From contig OZ240681.1 in assembly GCA_965199165.1 (NCBI GenBank), forward strand, positions 1,612,001 to 1,676,000: a DNA stretch of 64,000 bases. The letters are read 5' to 3'. The notes under the pieces were generated by a model that searched no databases, had not been told where the DNA came from, and was given only the letters and a program-made list of their open reading frames with translations. The stretch comes from LMUY01 sp965199165. GTDB lineage: Bacteria > Pseudomonadota > Alphaproteobacteria > Acetobacterales > Acetobacteraceae. Shown piece after piece: positions 35,650 to 47,201 of this stretch (positions within the stretch are counted from its first letter, which is position 1; each line of letters opens with the position of its first letter). Both the position numbers and the translations under genes were made by a program.

Positions 35650-36771
35650 CTACAGCATGCCGCCGCTGCTATCGAGCTGCTGGAACATGCCCTCGCCGAA
35701 GCGCGGTGACGCCATCGTGCTTTGCAGCAGCTCGGCCGCGTCCACCCGGCCCTCCCGCCACAGGGTGCTGGCAAGGAAGCGGGCATTGCGGTGCAGGATG
35801 ATCGGATAGCCGAAGCCGAGGGTGAAGACCGCGATCAGCAGGTTGCCGACGACGAGGCCGAGCAGCCCCAGCCCCTGCATGCTGCTGGCGAAGCGTAGGC
35901 CGGACAGGGTGGTGTTGCCGACCACGTGCCGCTCGAACAGCGCCACGTACCAGCAGCGCAGCACCGCCGACAGCAGCGTGAACAGCACGACCGCCGCCAT
36001 GATGGTCCAGGCGAACGTGACCGCCGCAACGGTCTGCCCGTCCGCCGCCGCCGGGTCGGCGGTGAACAGCGCCGGCAGGACTGGCTTGAGCACCATCCAG
36101 ACGACCGCGCTGACCACCCCCAGCAAGACCACCGTGCCGGCCAGGGTGGCCAGGTACGCCGGATACACCCGGCGCGCGCTGCCGCTGAAGCGGAAGGCCG
36201 CACTGCCGAAATGGCTGGCATTGATCCGGCGCTCCGCCAGGCGGACTTGCACCCACGGGACCATCTGGAACAGCGTGACGAGCGCCAGCACACCGTACAG
36301 CACGGCGCGGCAACCATAGCCCAGCATCGACCCCGCCATGCCACCGCGTATGCCGCACCACAGCGTGCGGCTGAGCCGGTAGCGTTGGGCGGAGAACACC
36401 GCCCCGGCCGCCAGGATGGCGACGAACAGGTAGAAGCCGAACACGGCGATGCCGGCCAGCGACGGCGCGATCTTGGCCAGGATGAACCCGACCAACCCGG
36501 CGACCGCAGCGCTGCCGAGCAATACCAGCCCCGCCAGCAGGTAGCCGAGGAACAGCTCGCCACCCGTCCCGGTATACTCGAAGCGCTCGCCCTGGAAGCG
36601 GGTGCGCGACCAGAAGTAGCGTCGGTAGCGGGTGATCGCCCAGAAGCGGAAGATGCCGAGCGTCACGATCGTCAGCAGCAGGTTGAGGAGGAAGATGCGG
36701 TAGATCTCGCCGAGCCGCCCATCGTACTCGATGGCGCGGCCCCGACCAGCGGATGACGTCACTTGGTCCAC
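35650..36771 (-). CDS. DUF898 (YjgN-like) multi-pass membrane protein
   Basis: A 373-residue inner-membrane protein. It starts with a soluble stretch (IEYDGRLGEIYRIFLLNLLL) and has about eight hydrophobic helices, with repeated pattern RFWAITRYRRYFWSRT typical of DUF898. The start is GTG at 36771, set by GGGAG 9-10 bases upstream; the frame is open further upstream without ribosome site support. Function unknown; encoded directly upstream of the M48 peptidase. Confidence 0.85.
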   Translation of the reverse strand: MDQVTSSAGRGRAIEYDGRLGEIYRIFLLNLLLTIVTLGIFRFWAITRYRRYFWSRTRFQGERFEYTGTGGELFLGYLLAGLVLLGSAAVAGLVGFILAKIAPSLAGIAVFGFYLFVAILAAGAVFSAQRYRLSRTLWCGIRGGMAGSMLGYGCRAVLYGVLALVTLFQMVPWVQVRLAERRINASHFGSAAFRFSGSARRVYPAYLATLAGTVVLLGVVSAVVWMVLKPVLPALFTADPAAADGQTVAAVTFAWTIMAAVVLFTLLSAVLRCWYVALFERHVVGNTTLSGLRFASSMQGLGLLGLVVGNLLIAVFTLGFGYPIILHRNARFLASTLWREGRVDAAELLQSTMASPRFGEGMFQQLDSSGGML

Positions 36772-36867
36772 GGCGAGTTTCTCCCACGGCGATAGGCCGG
36801 GACAGTAACGATTCGACGTGTGGGCGGCCAGGGCTTTGCCGCCCCGCACCCGATGCAGGCCGCGCGG

Positions 36868-37284
36868 CTACGCCCCCAGCAGGTGCAGCGCGACCTCGCG
36901 GCGGTGCGGGGCGGTGCGGTGCTCCCAGAGGTAGATCCCCTGCCAGGTGCCCAGCACCATCCGTCCGTCCGCGACGGGGATCGACAGCTGCGTCTGGGTG
37001 AGCGCGCTGCGGATATGCGCCGGCATGTCGTCCGGGCCCTCCGCACCGTGGCGGTAGCCGACATTCTCCGGCACCAGCCATTTGAAGAACGCCTGCAAAT
37101 CCGCCCGCACCGTCGGGTCGGCGTTCTCCTGGATCAGCAAGGAGGCCGAGGTGTGGCGGATGAACAGCGTCAGCAGGCCGGTGGTCACCCCCTGCTCCGC
37201 GACCCAAGCCTCGACCGGGCGGGTGATCGGCACCAGCCCCTGCCCGCTGGTGGCGACCGTCAGCGTGTGGGTGGCCTGCCGCAT
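36868..37284 (-). CDS. yjbQ: YjbQ/UPF0047 family protein (secondary thiamine-phosphate synthase type)
   Basis: A 138-residue YjbQ protein. Family features are GLLTLFIRHTSASLLIQENA, MPAHIRSALTQTQLSIPV and GTWQGIYLWEHR; the His residues form a metal-like site. Weak thiamine-phosphate synthase activity has been reported for relatives, but the physiological role is open. It begins one base after mutL ends, as the last gene of the ileS-mutL run. Confidence 0.9.
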   Translation of the reverse strand: MRQATHTLTVATSGQGLVPITRPVEAWVAEQGVTTGLLTLFIRHTSASLLIQENADPTVRADLQAFFKWLVPENVGYRHGAEGPDDMPAHIRSALTQTQLSIPVADGRMVLGTWQGIYLWEHRTAPHRREVALHLLGA

Positions 37285-37285
37285 C

Positions 37286-39037
<1,752 letters not shown>

Positions 39038-39080
39038 GCGGGGAGCCTAGCGGATCAGCCGGGCCGACGCACGGCGCCGG

Positions 39081-39500
39081 TCAGGACACCGCCCCCGCAC
39101 AGCCGGCGATGCCGCCGCGGATGCCCCAGACCGGGTTGCGCGGGTCGGCCGCCTGCACGCCCCAAGCCCCGCTGAAGCTGCCATGGTCGTTGGCGAAGAC
39201 GACGAACTCCTTGCCCACGCCGAAGCGGTCGGTCCAGGTGAAGGTGCCGGCATTCTCCGCTTCCGGCTCGAAGTCGGTCAGATCGCCCTCGAACGGCTCG
39301 GTGTCCTCGATGCGGTAATGGCCGACCAGGTGGCCGTCCCGCATGGCGAAGTCGGTGTAGTGGCACTGGATCTGCCCGGCGTTGCGGATCTTGCCGGCGT
39401 AATGGCCGACCACGTCGGCGGTCCAGGCCGGGTCGGCCGGCTGCGCGGCGGCCGGGGCGATCGCGGCGAGCGCCAGCCCCAGCAGCAACCAGCCCCGCAT
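39081..39500 (-). CDS. Exported hypothetical protein
   Basis: A 139-residue protein with signal peptide MRGWLLLGLALAAIAPAAAQ and a mature part rich in aromatic residues (DVVGHYAGKIRNAGQIQCHY, GTFTWTDRFGVGKEFVVFAN). It resembles short periplasmic beta-rich proteins but I do not recognise a family. It begins one base after DUF3035 ends and lies in the ileS-mutL run, so it is likely co-transcribed. Confidence 0.72.
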   Translation of the reverse strand: MRGWLLLGLALAAIAPAAAQPADPAWTADVVGHYAGKIRNAGQIQCHYTDFAMRDGHLVGHYRIEDTEPFEGDLTDFEPEAENAGTFTWTDRFGVGKEFVVFANDHGSFSGAWGVQAADPRNPVWGIRGGIAGCAGAVS

Positions 39501-39501
39501 C

Positions 39502-40080
39502 CTAGAACAGCGAGTCGAGGATGCCTTGGCGGCGACGCTGGATGATCGGCGTGTCGCCCGTCCCCTCGGACGCGCCGAGTGCCGCGTTCTGCCGCAGCCG
39601 CTGGCTCTCCGCCGCGGGATCGACCGGGGTCCCGGCCGGGGGCGCCGGCTTCCAGAACATCAGCCGGTCGGTGAAGCTGCGGCCGGGCGTGTCCAGCTGC
39701 GCCTCCGCATCCACCTCGTTGCGGATGTCGCGCGGCGCGGAGGGCCCGGCGGCGCTGACCAGCGCCTGCTGGCCCGGCGACGTGCCGGTGGGCGCGCCGG
39801 CGAGCGCGGTGGTGGGCGAGAGCGCCGCCTCCGCCTGCTGCCGCTCGGACAGTTCCTGCGGGCGCGACGCGCCGGGCCGCGGCGGGCGCAGCGAGAAATC
39901 CGGCGGCATGGACAGCGGCGCGCGGGTGGTGACGGTGAACTCGTCCGGCGCGTCGCGCGTGAGCCCGATGCTGCGGGACAGGTCGTCGCCGCTGCACCCG
40001 GCCACGGCCAGGCTGGCGACGAGGGCCAGGCCGGCCGCGCGGCCTGTGCGATGGCGAGAATGTCTCATAATCGGCGTCAT
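39502..40080 (-). CDS. DUF3035 family lipoprotein
   Basis: A 192-residue protein with a lipobox (SLAVAGC) after the signal peptide and the DUF3035 signature PDEFTVTTRAPLSMPPDFSL followed by PPRPGASRPQ. The tail contains AERxxIIQRRRQG-like IIQRRRQGILDSLF. The family is widespread in alphaproteobacteria next to lspA; a role in the outer-membrane assembly machinery has been suggested but I cannot confirm it. ATG at 40080 overlaps the lspA stop by four bases. Confidence 0.85.
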   Translation of the reverse strand: MTPIMRHSRHRTGRAAGLALVASLAVAGCSGDDLSRSIGLTRDAPDEFTVTTRAPLSMPPDFSLRPPRPGASRPQELSERQQAEAALSPTTALAGAPTGTSPGQQALVSAAGPSAPRDIRNEVDAEAQLDTPGRSFTDRLMFWKPAPPAGTPVDPAAESQRLRQNAALGASEGTGDTPIIQRRRQGILDSLF

Positions 40081-40595
40081 AGCTCCGCCGCCCCCGGCCC
40101 TGCAAGCCGCTCGTCGAGCGGGCGCGGCTTCGGCCGCAGCCCGTCCAGCACCAGCGCCACGACGCCGCAGACGATCGCCGCGTCGGCGACGTTGAACACG
40201 TACCAGCTCCAGCCGCCGACGTGGAAATGGATGAAATCCACCACGGCGCCGAAGCGCAGCCGGTCCAGCACGTTGCCGATGGCGCCGCCGGCGATGGCGC
40301 CCAGCGACACCGCGACCAGCCGCGTCTCGGCCCGGCGCAGCCAGGCCCCCAGCGCCACCACGATGGCGATGGCCACCGCCACCAGCACCAGCGGCCCCCA
40401 GGCGCCGTCCGCCTTGAACATGCCGAAGGTGACGCCCTGGTTCCATACCATGGTCAGGCTCAGCACCGGCAGCAGGTCCACCCGGCCGAGCTCCGGCAGC
40501 CGCAAGCCCTGCAGGATCCAGGTCTTGCTGGCCTGGTCCGCGGCGAACACCAGCAGCACCGCCCCGAGGCCGAGCAGCGTCAGCCGGCGCGTCAC
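40077..40595 (-). CDS. lspA: Signal peptidase II (lipoprotein)
   Basis: A 172-residue aspartic membrane peptidase cutting prolipoproteins before the lipidated cysteine. Four membrane segments are visible, with catalytic aspartates in GNVLDRLRFG and FNVADAAI, and the conserved NQGVTFGMF. GTG start at 40595 overlaps the ileS stop (GTGA). The next genes encode a lipoprotein with lipobox, a natural substrate. Confidence 0.94.
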   Translation of the reverse strand: MTRRLTLLGLGAVLLVFAADQASKTWILQGLRLPELGRVDLLPVLSLTMVWNQGVTFGMFKADGAWGPLVLVAVAIAIVVALGAWLRRAETRLVAVSLGAIAGGAIGNVLDRLRFGAVVDFIHFHVGGWSWYVFNVADAAIVCGVVALVLDGLRPKPRPLDERLAGPGAAEL

Positions 40596-43357
40596 GCCGC
40601 GGCCCGGGGCTGGCCGACCAGCCCGCTCTCCACCGCATCCACGCAGCGCAGGCACAGGGCCGGGTGGTCGTGCCTGCCGCCCACCTCCGGCAGCACCCGC
40701 CAGCACCGGGCGCATTTCTCGCCGGGGGCCTTGGCCACCGCCAGCGCCGCACCGGGCTCGACCCGGCTGACGATGGCGAACTCGGCCCAGCCCGCCGCAC
40801 CCAGCAGCTGCACCGTCGCCTCCGGCAGCTGCACGGCTGCCTGCAAGGAGGCGCCGATCGTGCCATCCCGGCGTGCCGTCTCCAGGGCCGTCGTCACCAT
40901 GCCGCGGCGGTCGCGCAAATCGGCCATGCGCAGCGCCAACGCCGGGTCGTGCCACTCGGCGGGGATTTCGGGGAGCGATTGCAGGTGGACGCTGTCGTCC
41001 GCCGCGGGGAAGCGGGCAGCCCAGGCCTCCTCGGCGGTGAACACCAGCACTGGCGCCAGCCAGGCGGTGAGGCAGCGGTGCAGCGTGTCCAGCACGGTGC
41101 GTGCGGCGCGGCGGACCGGCTCGTCCGGCCGGCCGCAATAGACCGCGTCCTTGCGCACGTCGAAATAGAAGGCGGACAGGTCGGCGGCGCAGAAGGCGTG
41201 CAGGTCCGGGTAGAAGCCGGTCCAGTCATGCGTCTGCAGCACCTGGCGCAGCCGCCCGTCGAACTCGGACAGGCGATGCAGCACCCATCGCTCCAGCTCC
41301 GGCATCTCGGCGGGCGGCACCCGCTCCGCCTCGCTCCAGCCGGACAGCGAGCCGAGCAGCCAGCGCAGGGTGTTGCGCAGGCGGCGATACAGCTCGGATT
41401 GCTGCTTGAGGATGTCCGGCCCGATCCGCAGGTCTTCCGTGGTGTCGGAGGTCATCACCCACAGCCGCAGGATGTCGGCCCCCATCGTGTCGGTGACCTG
41501 CTGCGGCGCGGTGACGTTGCCGAGCGACTTGCTCATCTTGCGGCCGTTCTCGTCCAGCACGAAGCCGTGCGTCAGAACCGCCTTGAACGGCGCGGCGCCG
41601 CGGGTGCCGATCGCCTCCAGCAGGGAGGATTGGAACCAGCCGCGATGCTGGTCGGAGCCTTCGAGGTACAGGTCGGCGGGCCAGGGCTTGCCGCGGTCCT
41701 CCAGGGCGAAACCGTGGGTCGAGCCGCTTTCGAACCAGACGTCGACGATGTCGGTCACCTGCTCGTAATCGGCCGGGTCGCGCCCCTCGCCCAGGAAGCG
41801 GCCGGGCGGCGAGGCATACCAGGCGTCGGCACCCTCTGCGGTGAAGGCCGCGACCACGCGGGCGACCACGGCCGGGTCGCGCAGCGGCTCGCCCGTGCGG
41901 CGGTCGACGAACACCGGGATCGGCACGCCCCAGGCGCGCTGCCGGCTGACGCACCAGTCCGGCCGGCCGGCGACCATGGAGCCGATGCGGTTGCGGCCCT
42001 GCGGCGGCACGAAGGGCGTCGCCTCGATCGCGGCCAGCGCGCGGGCGCGGATCTGCTCCGGCCCGTCCATGCGGATGAACCATTGCGGCGTGGCGCGGTA
42101 GATCAACGGGGCCTTGGACCGCCAGCTATGCGGATAGGAGTGCACCAGCCGGCCACGGCCGATCAGCCCGCCGGCCGCCTCCAGCGCGGCGCCGACCGGG
42201 ACGGCGGCCTTGAACACGTGGGTCCCGGCGAACAGCGGGACGCCCGGCGTGTAGCGCCCATCCTCGCCCACGCTCTCCGGCACGGCGATGCCGTGGACGC
42301 GGCAGAGGGTGAAGTCGTCCTCGCCATGCGCCGGCGCCATGTGCACCAGGCCGGACCCCTGCTCCGTGGTGACGAACTCGCCCAGCAGGATCGGCGCGTC
42401 ATGCTCGTAGCCCTGGCCGCGCAGCGGGTGGGCGCAGACCGTCCCCGCCAGGTCGGCACCGTGCACCACCTGCAGCACGTGGTGGGTCGCGATGCCCAGC
42501 GCGGTGCAGACGGCACCCACCAGGTCGAGCGCCACCAGGATCGTCTCGCCGGGGCGGGCGAGCGAGCCGTCCGCCACGCTGTCGACCCGCAGCTGGGCGT
42601 AGTCGATCGCGGCACCGGCCGCCAAGGCGCGGTTGCCCGGCATGGTCCACGGCGTGGTGGTCCAGATCACGGCGGAGGTGCCCGCCAGCGGCCCGGCCAG
42701 GATCGGGAAGCGCACCCACACCGTGTCGCTGGTGTGGTCGTGGTATTCGATCTCCGCCTCGGCCAGCGCCGTCTTCTCGACCGTGGACCACATCACCGGG
42801 CGCAGGCCGCGGTAGAGCGCACCGCCCAGCAGGAACTTGCCGATCTCCCCGGCGATCGCCGCCTCGGCCGCGAAATCCATGGTGGCGTAGCGGCCGGCCC
42901 AGTCGCCGGTGACCCCCAGGCGCTTGAACTCGGCGGTCTGGATGTCCAGCCAACCCTGCGAGTAGGCGCGGCACTCGGCGCGGAAATCCAGCACGGGCAC
43001 GGCGTCCTTGTCGCGGCCGGTGCGGCGGTATTCCTCCTCCACCTTCCACTCGATCGGCAGGCCGTGCGTGTCCCAGCCGGGGATGAAGTCGACGTCGAAC
43101 CCGGCCATGCGGTGCGCCCGCATCACCACGTCCTTCAGGATGCGGTTAAGCGCGTGGCCGATGTGCAGGTTGCCGTTGGAGTAGATCGGGCCGTCATGCA
43201 GCACGAAAGGGGGCCGCCCCGCCGCCGCCGTTCGGCTGCGCTGCCACAGCCCCATGCGCTCCCACCGGGCCAGGATGTCCGGTTCGCGCTTCGGCAGGTC
43301 CCCCCGCATCGGGAACGGGGTGGAAGGCAGGAAAACGGTGTCGCGGTAATCGAGCAT
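40592..43357 (-). CDS. ileS: Isoleucine-tRNA ligase
   Basis: A 921-residue class I synthetase. HIGH motif GNLHIGHALN, editing domain around TTTPWTMPGN, KMSKS motif GRKMSKSLGN, anticodon-binding domain, and a C-terminal zinc finger with CARCWR and CLRCVDA. The ATG at 43357 (MLDYRDTVFLP) is preferred to an upstream in-frame ATG. It heads the ileS-lspA-DUF3035-hypothetical-mutL-yjbQ transcription unit. Confidence 0.95.
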   Translation of the reverse strand: MLDYRDTVFLPSTPFPMRGDLPKREPDILARWERMGLWQRSRTAAAGRPPFVLHDGPIYSNGNLHIGHALNRILKDVVMRAHRMAGFDVDFIPGWDTHGLPIEWKVEEEYRRTGRDKDAVPVLDFRAECRAYSQGWLDIQTAEFKRLGVTGDWAGRYATMDFAAEAAIAGEIGKFLLGGALYRGLRPVMWSTVEKTALAEAEIEYHDHTSDTVWVRFPILAGPLAGTSAVIWTTTPWTMPGNRALAAGAAIDYAQLRVDSVADGSLARPGETILVALDLVGAVCTALGIATHHVLQVVHGADLAGTVCAHPLRGQGYEHDAPILLGEFVTTEQGSGLVHMAPAHGEDDFTLCRVHGIAVPESVGEDGRYTPGVPLFAGTHVFKAAVPVGAALEAAGGLIGRGRLVHSYPHSWRSKAPLIYRATPQWFIRMDGPEQIRARALAAIEATPFVPPQGRNRIGSMVAGRPDWCVSRQRAWGVPIPVFVDRRTGEPLRDPAVVARVVAAFTAEGADAWYASPPGRFLGEGRDPADYEQVTDIVDVWFESGSTHGFALEDRGKPWPADLYLEGSDQHRGWFQSSLLEAIGTRGAAPFKAVLTHGFVLDENGRKMSKSLGNVTAPQQVTDTMGADILRLWVMTSDTTEDLRIGPDILKQQSELYRRLRNTLRWLLGSLSGWSEAERVPPAEMPELERWVLHRLSEFDGRLRQVLQTHDWTGFYPDLHAFCAADLSAFYFDVRKDAVYCGRPDEPVRRAARTVLDTLHRCLTAWLAPVLVFTAEEAWAARFPAADDSVHLQSLPEIPAEWHDPALALRMADLRDRRGMVTTALETARRDGTIGASLQAAVQLPEATVQLLGAAGWAEFAIVSRVEPGAALAVAKAPGEKCARCWRVLPEVGGRHDHPALCLRCVDAVESGLVGQPRAAA

Positions 43358-43438
43358 GGGCGGTGATCCGGCAGCGTGCAGCCTAGCCCACAAACTTAGC
43401 GCGCCGGGCGCCGGCCGCGCCAGCCCGCCCGGCGGGGG

Positions 43439-44011
43439 TCAGGGCAGCGGATCGCTCGCCGCGACCCGGTCGGAGCGCGTGGCCGGCCCAGGGCCGATGA
43501 AGCCGAAGGTCGGGTAGACGGTCGTGCCGAGCTGGCCGGAAGGCTCCCACCACACGCGCACGGCGGACCAGTCGTTGCCGGGCGACACGTCGACCACCGG
43601 CTCGCCGGAGGAGATGCGGCCATGCACCCAGTTGGCCTGGGTGACGGTGATCTCCCGCGGGGTGCGCAGGCCGGCGACGACGGACACATGCCCGGCGGGC
43701 AGGCGGCGGCTGCGTTCGAACACCAGCACGGACCCTGGCGCGGGCGCCGAGCCGCGCTCGTATCGGCCGGCCGCACCCTCCCACCAGGACGCAGCGTCGC
43801 CGTAGAGCTGGATGCCGCTCACCTCGCGCGCGTAGGGCGCGCACTCCACGCTGGCGGCATGGGATCCGGCGGCGGACAGCGCCGGACGGGAGGCCCCGCC
43901 GGCGCAGGCCGTAAGGCCGGCCAGCACGGGGATGCAGGCGAGCCAGCGAAGCCTCCCGCGCGCGGAGGGGCGGATGCGGGGTCGGAAGCGATCCGCACTG
44001 GACATCGGCAC
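43439..44011 (-). CDS. CHAP-domain-like lipoprotein
   Basis: A 190-residue protein with a lipobox (VLAGLTAC, Cys near residue 36) and a CHAP/NlpC-like domain: VECAPYAREVSGIQLYGDAASWW supplies the cysteine, and GHVSVVAGL the histidine. Such proteins hydrolyse peptidoglycan peptides. The start is GTG at 44011 or ATG at 44005; both lie inside a 15-bp inverted repeat. It follows a low-complexity secreted-protein gene on the same strand. Confidence 0.82.
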   Translation of the reverse strand: MPMSSADRFRPRIRPSARGRLRWLACIPVLAGLTACAGGASRPALSAAGSHAASVECAPYAREVSGIQLYGDAASWWEGAAGRYERGSAPAPGSVLVFERSRRLPAGHVSVVAGLRTPREITVTQANWVHGRISSGEPVVDVSPGNDWSAVRVWWEPSGQLGTTVYPTFGFIGPGPATRSDRVAASDPLP

Positions 44012-44038
44012 GGAGGAAAACCAGCCGATGTCCAGTGC
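43995..44038 (-). promoter_or_regulatory. 15-bp inverted repeat over the start of the CHAP gene
   Basis: GCACTGGACATCGGC (43995-44009) pairs perfectly with GCCGATGTCCAGTGC (44024-44038) across a 14-base loop. On the minus strand it lies just after the stop of the alanine-rich gene and includes the start codon of the CHAP gene, so it could end one transcript or hide the next ribosome site. Confidence 0.6.
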
Positions 44039-44046
44039 TGGGGACG

Positions 44047-44700
44047 CTACTTCTTCGGCGCGGCTGCCGGCGCCGGTGCGGCCGGAGTGGCAGTGGCCGG
44101 AGCGCTGGCCGCCGGAGCGGTTGCAGCCGGCGCGGTGGCAGCCGGCGTGGCGGTGGCAGGCGCCTTCTTGGCAGGGGCGGCGCGACGGACGACGGCCCGA
44201 CGCGCCCGCATGACGCCCTTCGGCGCCGCGGGCTGGCTGAAATCGACATACGGGACGGCAGCGGCACCCGGCGCGGCGTCCAGCGCACGGGCGGCTGCCA
44301 TGCCGTCCGCCGTCGGCGCGACGCCACCCGCAGCTGGCGTCGCAGTCTGGGTGGCACTGGCGGCGGCCCGTGCGGCGGCGCGACCGCGGCGGGTCAGCCG
44401 AGGGGTGGGCGCCGGAGTGGTGGTCACGCCGCCGCTGGGCTGGGGCGCGCCCATGCTGCCGTTCGTGTCGGGCCCAGCGGGCGCGGCCTGGCTGACGCCG
44501 CCGGGCGAGGCGGGATAGGCCATGTTGCCGGTGTCACGCGACGTGGGCGCCGGGATGCGCACCTGGCCGGACGGCAGCGAGTCCGGGTAGGCCATGCTGC
44601 CGCCGCCACCCGTCGTCGCGTTGTTCGCAGGCTGGGCCTGAACGGTCCCGGCGGCCAGCAGCGCCATGGCCGGGATGAGGCCCATGAAACGGAACGTCAT
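44047..44700 (-). CDS. Exported Ala/Pro-rich low-complexity protein
   Basis: A 217-residue protein with signal peptide MTFRFMGLIPAMALLAAGTVQA. The mature part has Gly/Ser/Pro-rich sequence with repeats of MAYP, then RLTRRGRAAARAAASA, then a tail of AP, AT and KK elements (RRAAPAKKAPATATPAATAP) like eukaryotic histone H1 tails. No domain recognised. GGAGGAG ribosome site stands 8 bases before the ATG. Likely disordered envelope-associated protein; function not known. Confidence 0.7.
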   Translation of the reverse strand: MTFRFMGLIPAMALLAAGTVQAQPANNATTGGGGSMAYPDSLPSGQVRIPAPTSRDTGNMAYPASPGGVSQAAPAGPDTNGSMGAPQPSGGVTTTPAPTPRLTRRGRAAARAAASATQTATPAAGGVAPTADGMAAARALDAAPGAAAVPYVDFSQPAAPKGVMRARRAVVRRAAPAKKAPATATPAATAPAATAPAASAPATATPAAPAPAAAPKK

Positions 44701-44871
44701 TCTCTTACTCTCCTCCAGAAGCCCGACCCAGCGGGGCACCGTGGCGACGGTAACATCACCGTGCGGCTTCGTCTTCTCCCACGCACGGCAATTTCGCAGA
44801 TTGTTGCGACATGCCAGTGACAGTGTTGCATGAATCGTCGCCCGACGGCCATGGCGGCACAACCCTGCGGT

Positions 44872-45432
44872 TCAGCTCCGGCGCGCCTCCAGCAGGCGCG
44901 CCTCCGCTTCGTCGGGCGGCAAGCGGAGCGCCCGGAGGGCCACGCCAGCGCTGAAGCCGGCGCGGGCCAGCCGGGCCAGGTCGCGCGGGCGTTGTGCCGG
45001 GTCGGCAGATGGCCGGAACGGCCCGATCCGGCGGCGGGCGGCGTAGAGGAGGGCGGCGGCCAGTTCAGCCTCGGCGTCTTCCGGCAGCGCGGCCAGGTCC
45101 GCCGGGACTCCCTTGGCCTGAAGATGCGCGACGATGGCGCGGCGGGACCGGCCGGCGCGGTGCAGCGAGCGGGCCCGCCCGGCCGCGAAGGCCGCGTCAT
45201 CCACTGCGCCGATGGCAGCCAACCGCGCCACAACCAGGCGCGCCGCCTGGAGGCACGCCGCCACTGCGTCCGGCGCCGCCTCCGCCGCCCGAGCCCATCG
45301 GTCGACCCGGCGGCCAAGCACGCGGAGCAGCCCGGCCCGCGTGGTGCTGTAGCGGGCGAGATGGGCAAGGGCGGCCTGGCGCAGCGCGTCCTCGTCGGGT
45401 GGCGGTCCAGGCTCGGCTCGGGTCTGGCGCAT
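44872..45432 (-). CDS. recX: Regulatory protein RecX
   Basis: A 186-residue RecX-family protein with the repeated three-helix units (ALAHLARYSTTRAGLLRVLG, AAFAAGRARSLHRAGRSRRA, LVARL). RecX binds RecA filaments and limits recombination. The family assignment rests on the helix pattern and motif RSxxxxGRSRxxIxxxLxxKG; recA is not in the window. It is divergent from the PRC-barrel gene. Confidence 0.8.
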   Translation of the reverse strand: MRQTRAEPGPPPDEDALRQAALAHLARYSTTRAGLLRVLGRRVDRWARAAEAAPDAVAACLQAARLVVARLAAIGAVDDAAFAAGRARSLHRAGRSRRAIVAHLQAKGVPADLAALPEDAEAELAAALLYAARRRIGPFRPSADPAQRPRDLARLARAGFSAGVALRALRLPPDEAEARLLEARRS

Positions 45433-45515
45433 GCGCCAACCCTGCCACGCAGCGGCGCGGACCGGAACCGCTCAGGCGGCGCCCGCGTTGACCCGCGGAG
45501 CCGGGAGATCGCTGC

Positions 45516-45896
45516 ATGAGCCGCCTGACCGCATACGCCGCCACGCTGGCACTCGCGGCCGGACCGCTGCACGCCCAGGCTCCGTCCCCAGGCAAGCCGG
45601 ATCTCGCGGTCGCCGCGGTGACGATGACGGGCGGGGTGCGCGTGAGCAAGCTGATCGGCGCCAACGTCTACGGCGACGGCACGACGGTGCTGGGCACGGT
45701 CGACGACCTGATCGTGGATGCGGACCACAAGGTGGCACTGGCGATCGTGGCCGTCGGCGGCGTGCTGGGCGTGGGCGCCAAGTTGGTGGCATTGCCCATT
45801 GGCCAGCTGCAGACGGGCGTCGACGGCAAACTCATGCTGCCTGGCAGCACCAAGGACACGTTGGGCGCGATGCCGGCGTTCACCTACGGCGGTTAA
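45516..45896 (+). CDS. Exported PRC-barrel domain protein
   Basis: A 126-residue protein with signal peptide MSRLTAYAATLALAAGPLHA and a PRC-barrel domain: VRVSKLIGANVYGDGTTVLG, TVDDLIVDADHKVALAIVAVGG. Secreted PRC-barrels are common in alphaproteobacteria; ligand unknown. It lies between recX and argD without an evident link to either. Confidence 0.8.
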   Translation: MSRLTAYAATLALAAGPLHAQAPSPGKPDLAVAAVTMTGGVRVSKLIGANVYGDGTTVLGTVDDLIVDADHKVALAIVAVGGVLGVGAKLVALPIGQLQTGVDGKLMLPGSTKDTLGAMPAFTYGG

Positions 45897-46004
45897 GCGT
45901 TTGACTTCGCGCCTCGCGGCGTTTCATGCTCCGAGCTTACCCTCGCGACCGGCCCCGAAAGGTCGTGGCTGACGCGTGGGGATCACCGAGGTGAACCCGT
46001 CGTC

Positions 46005-47197
<1,193 letters not shown>

Positions 47198-47201
<4 letters not shown>

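Noticed and set aside
40664..43366. Open frame of 900 codons antisense to ileS
   Set aside because: ileS shows all synthetase motifs on the other strand; the antisense frame is a composition artefact.
43932..44213. Plus-strand ORF starting at ATG 44028 with GGAGG upstream
   Set aside because: It is antisense to the alanine-rich secreted gene and has Arg/Trp-rich shadow composition; the ribosome-site match arises from the inverted repeat loop.
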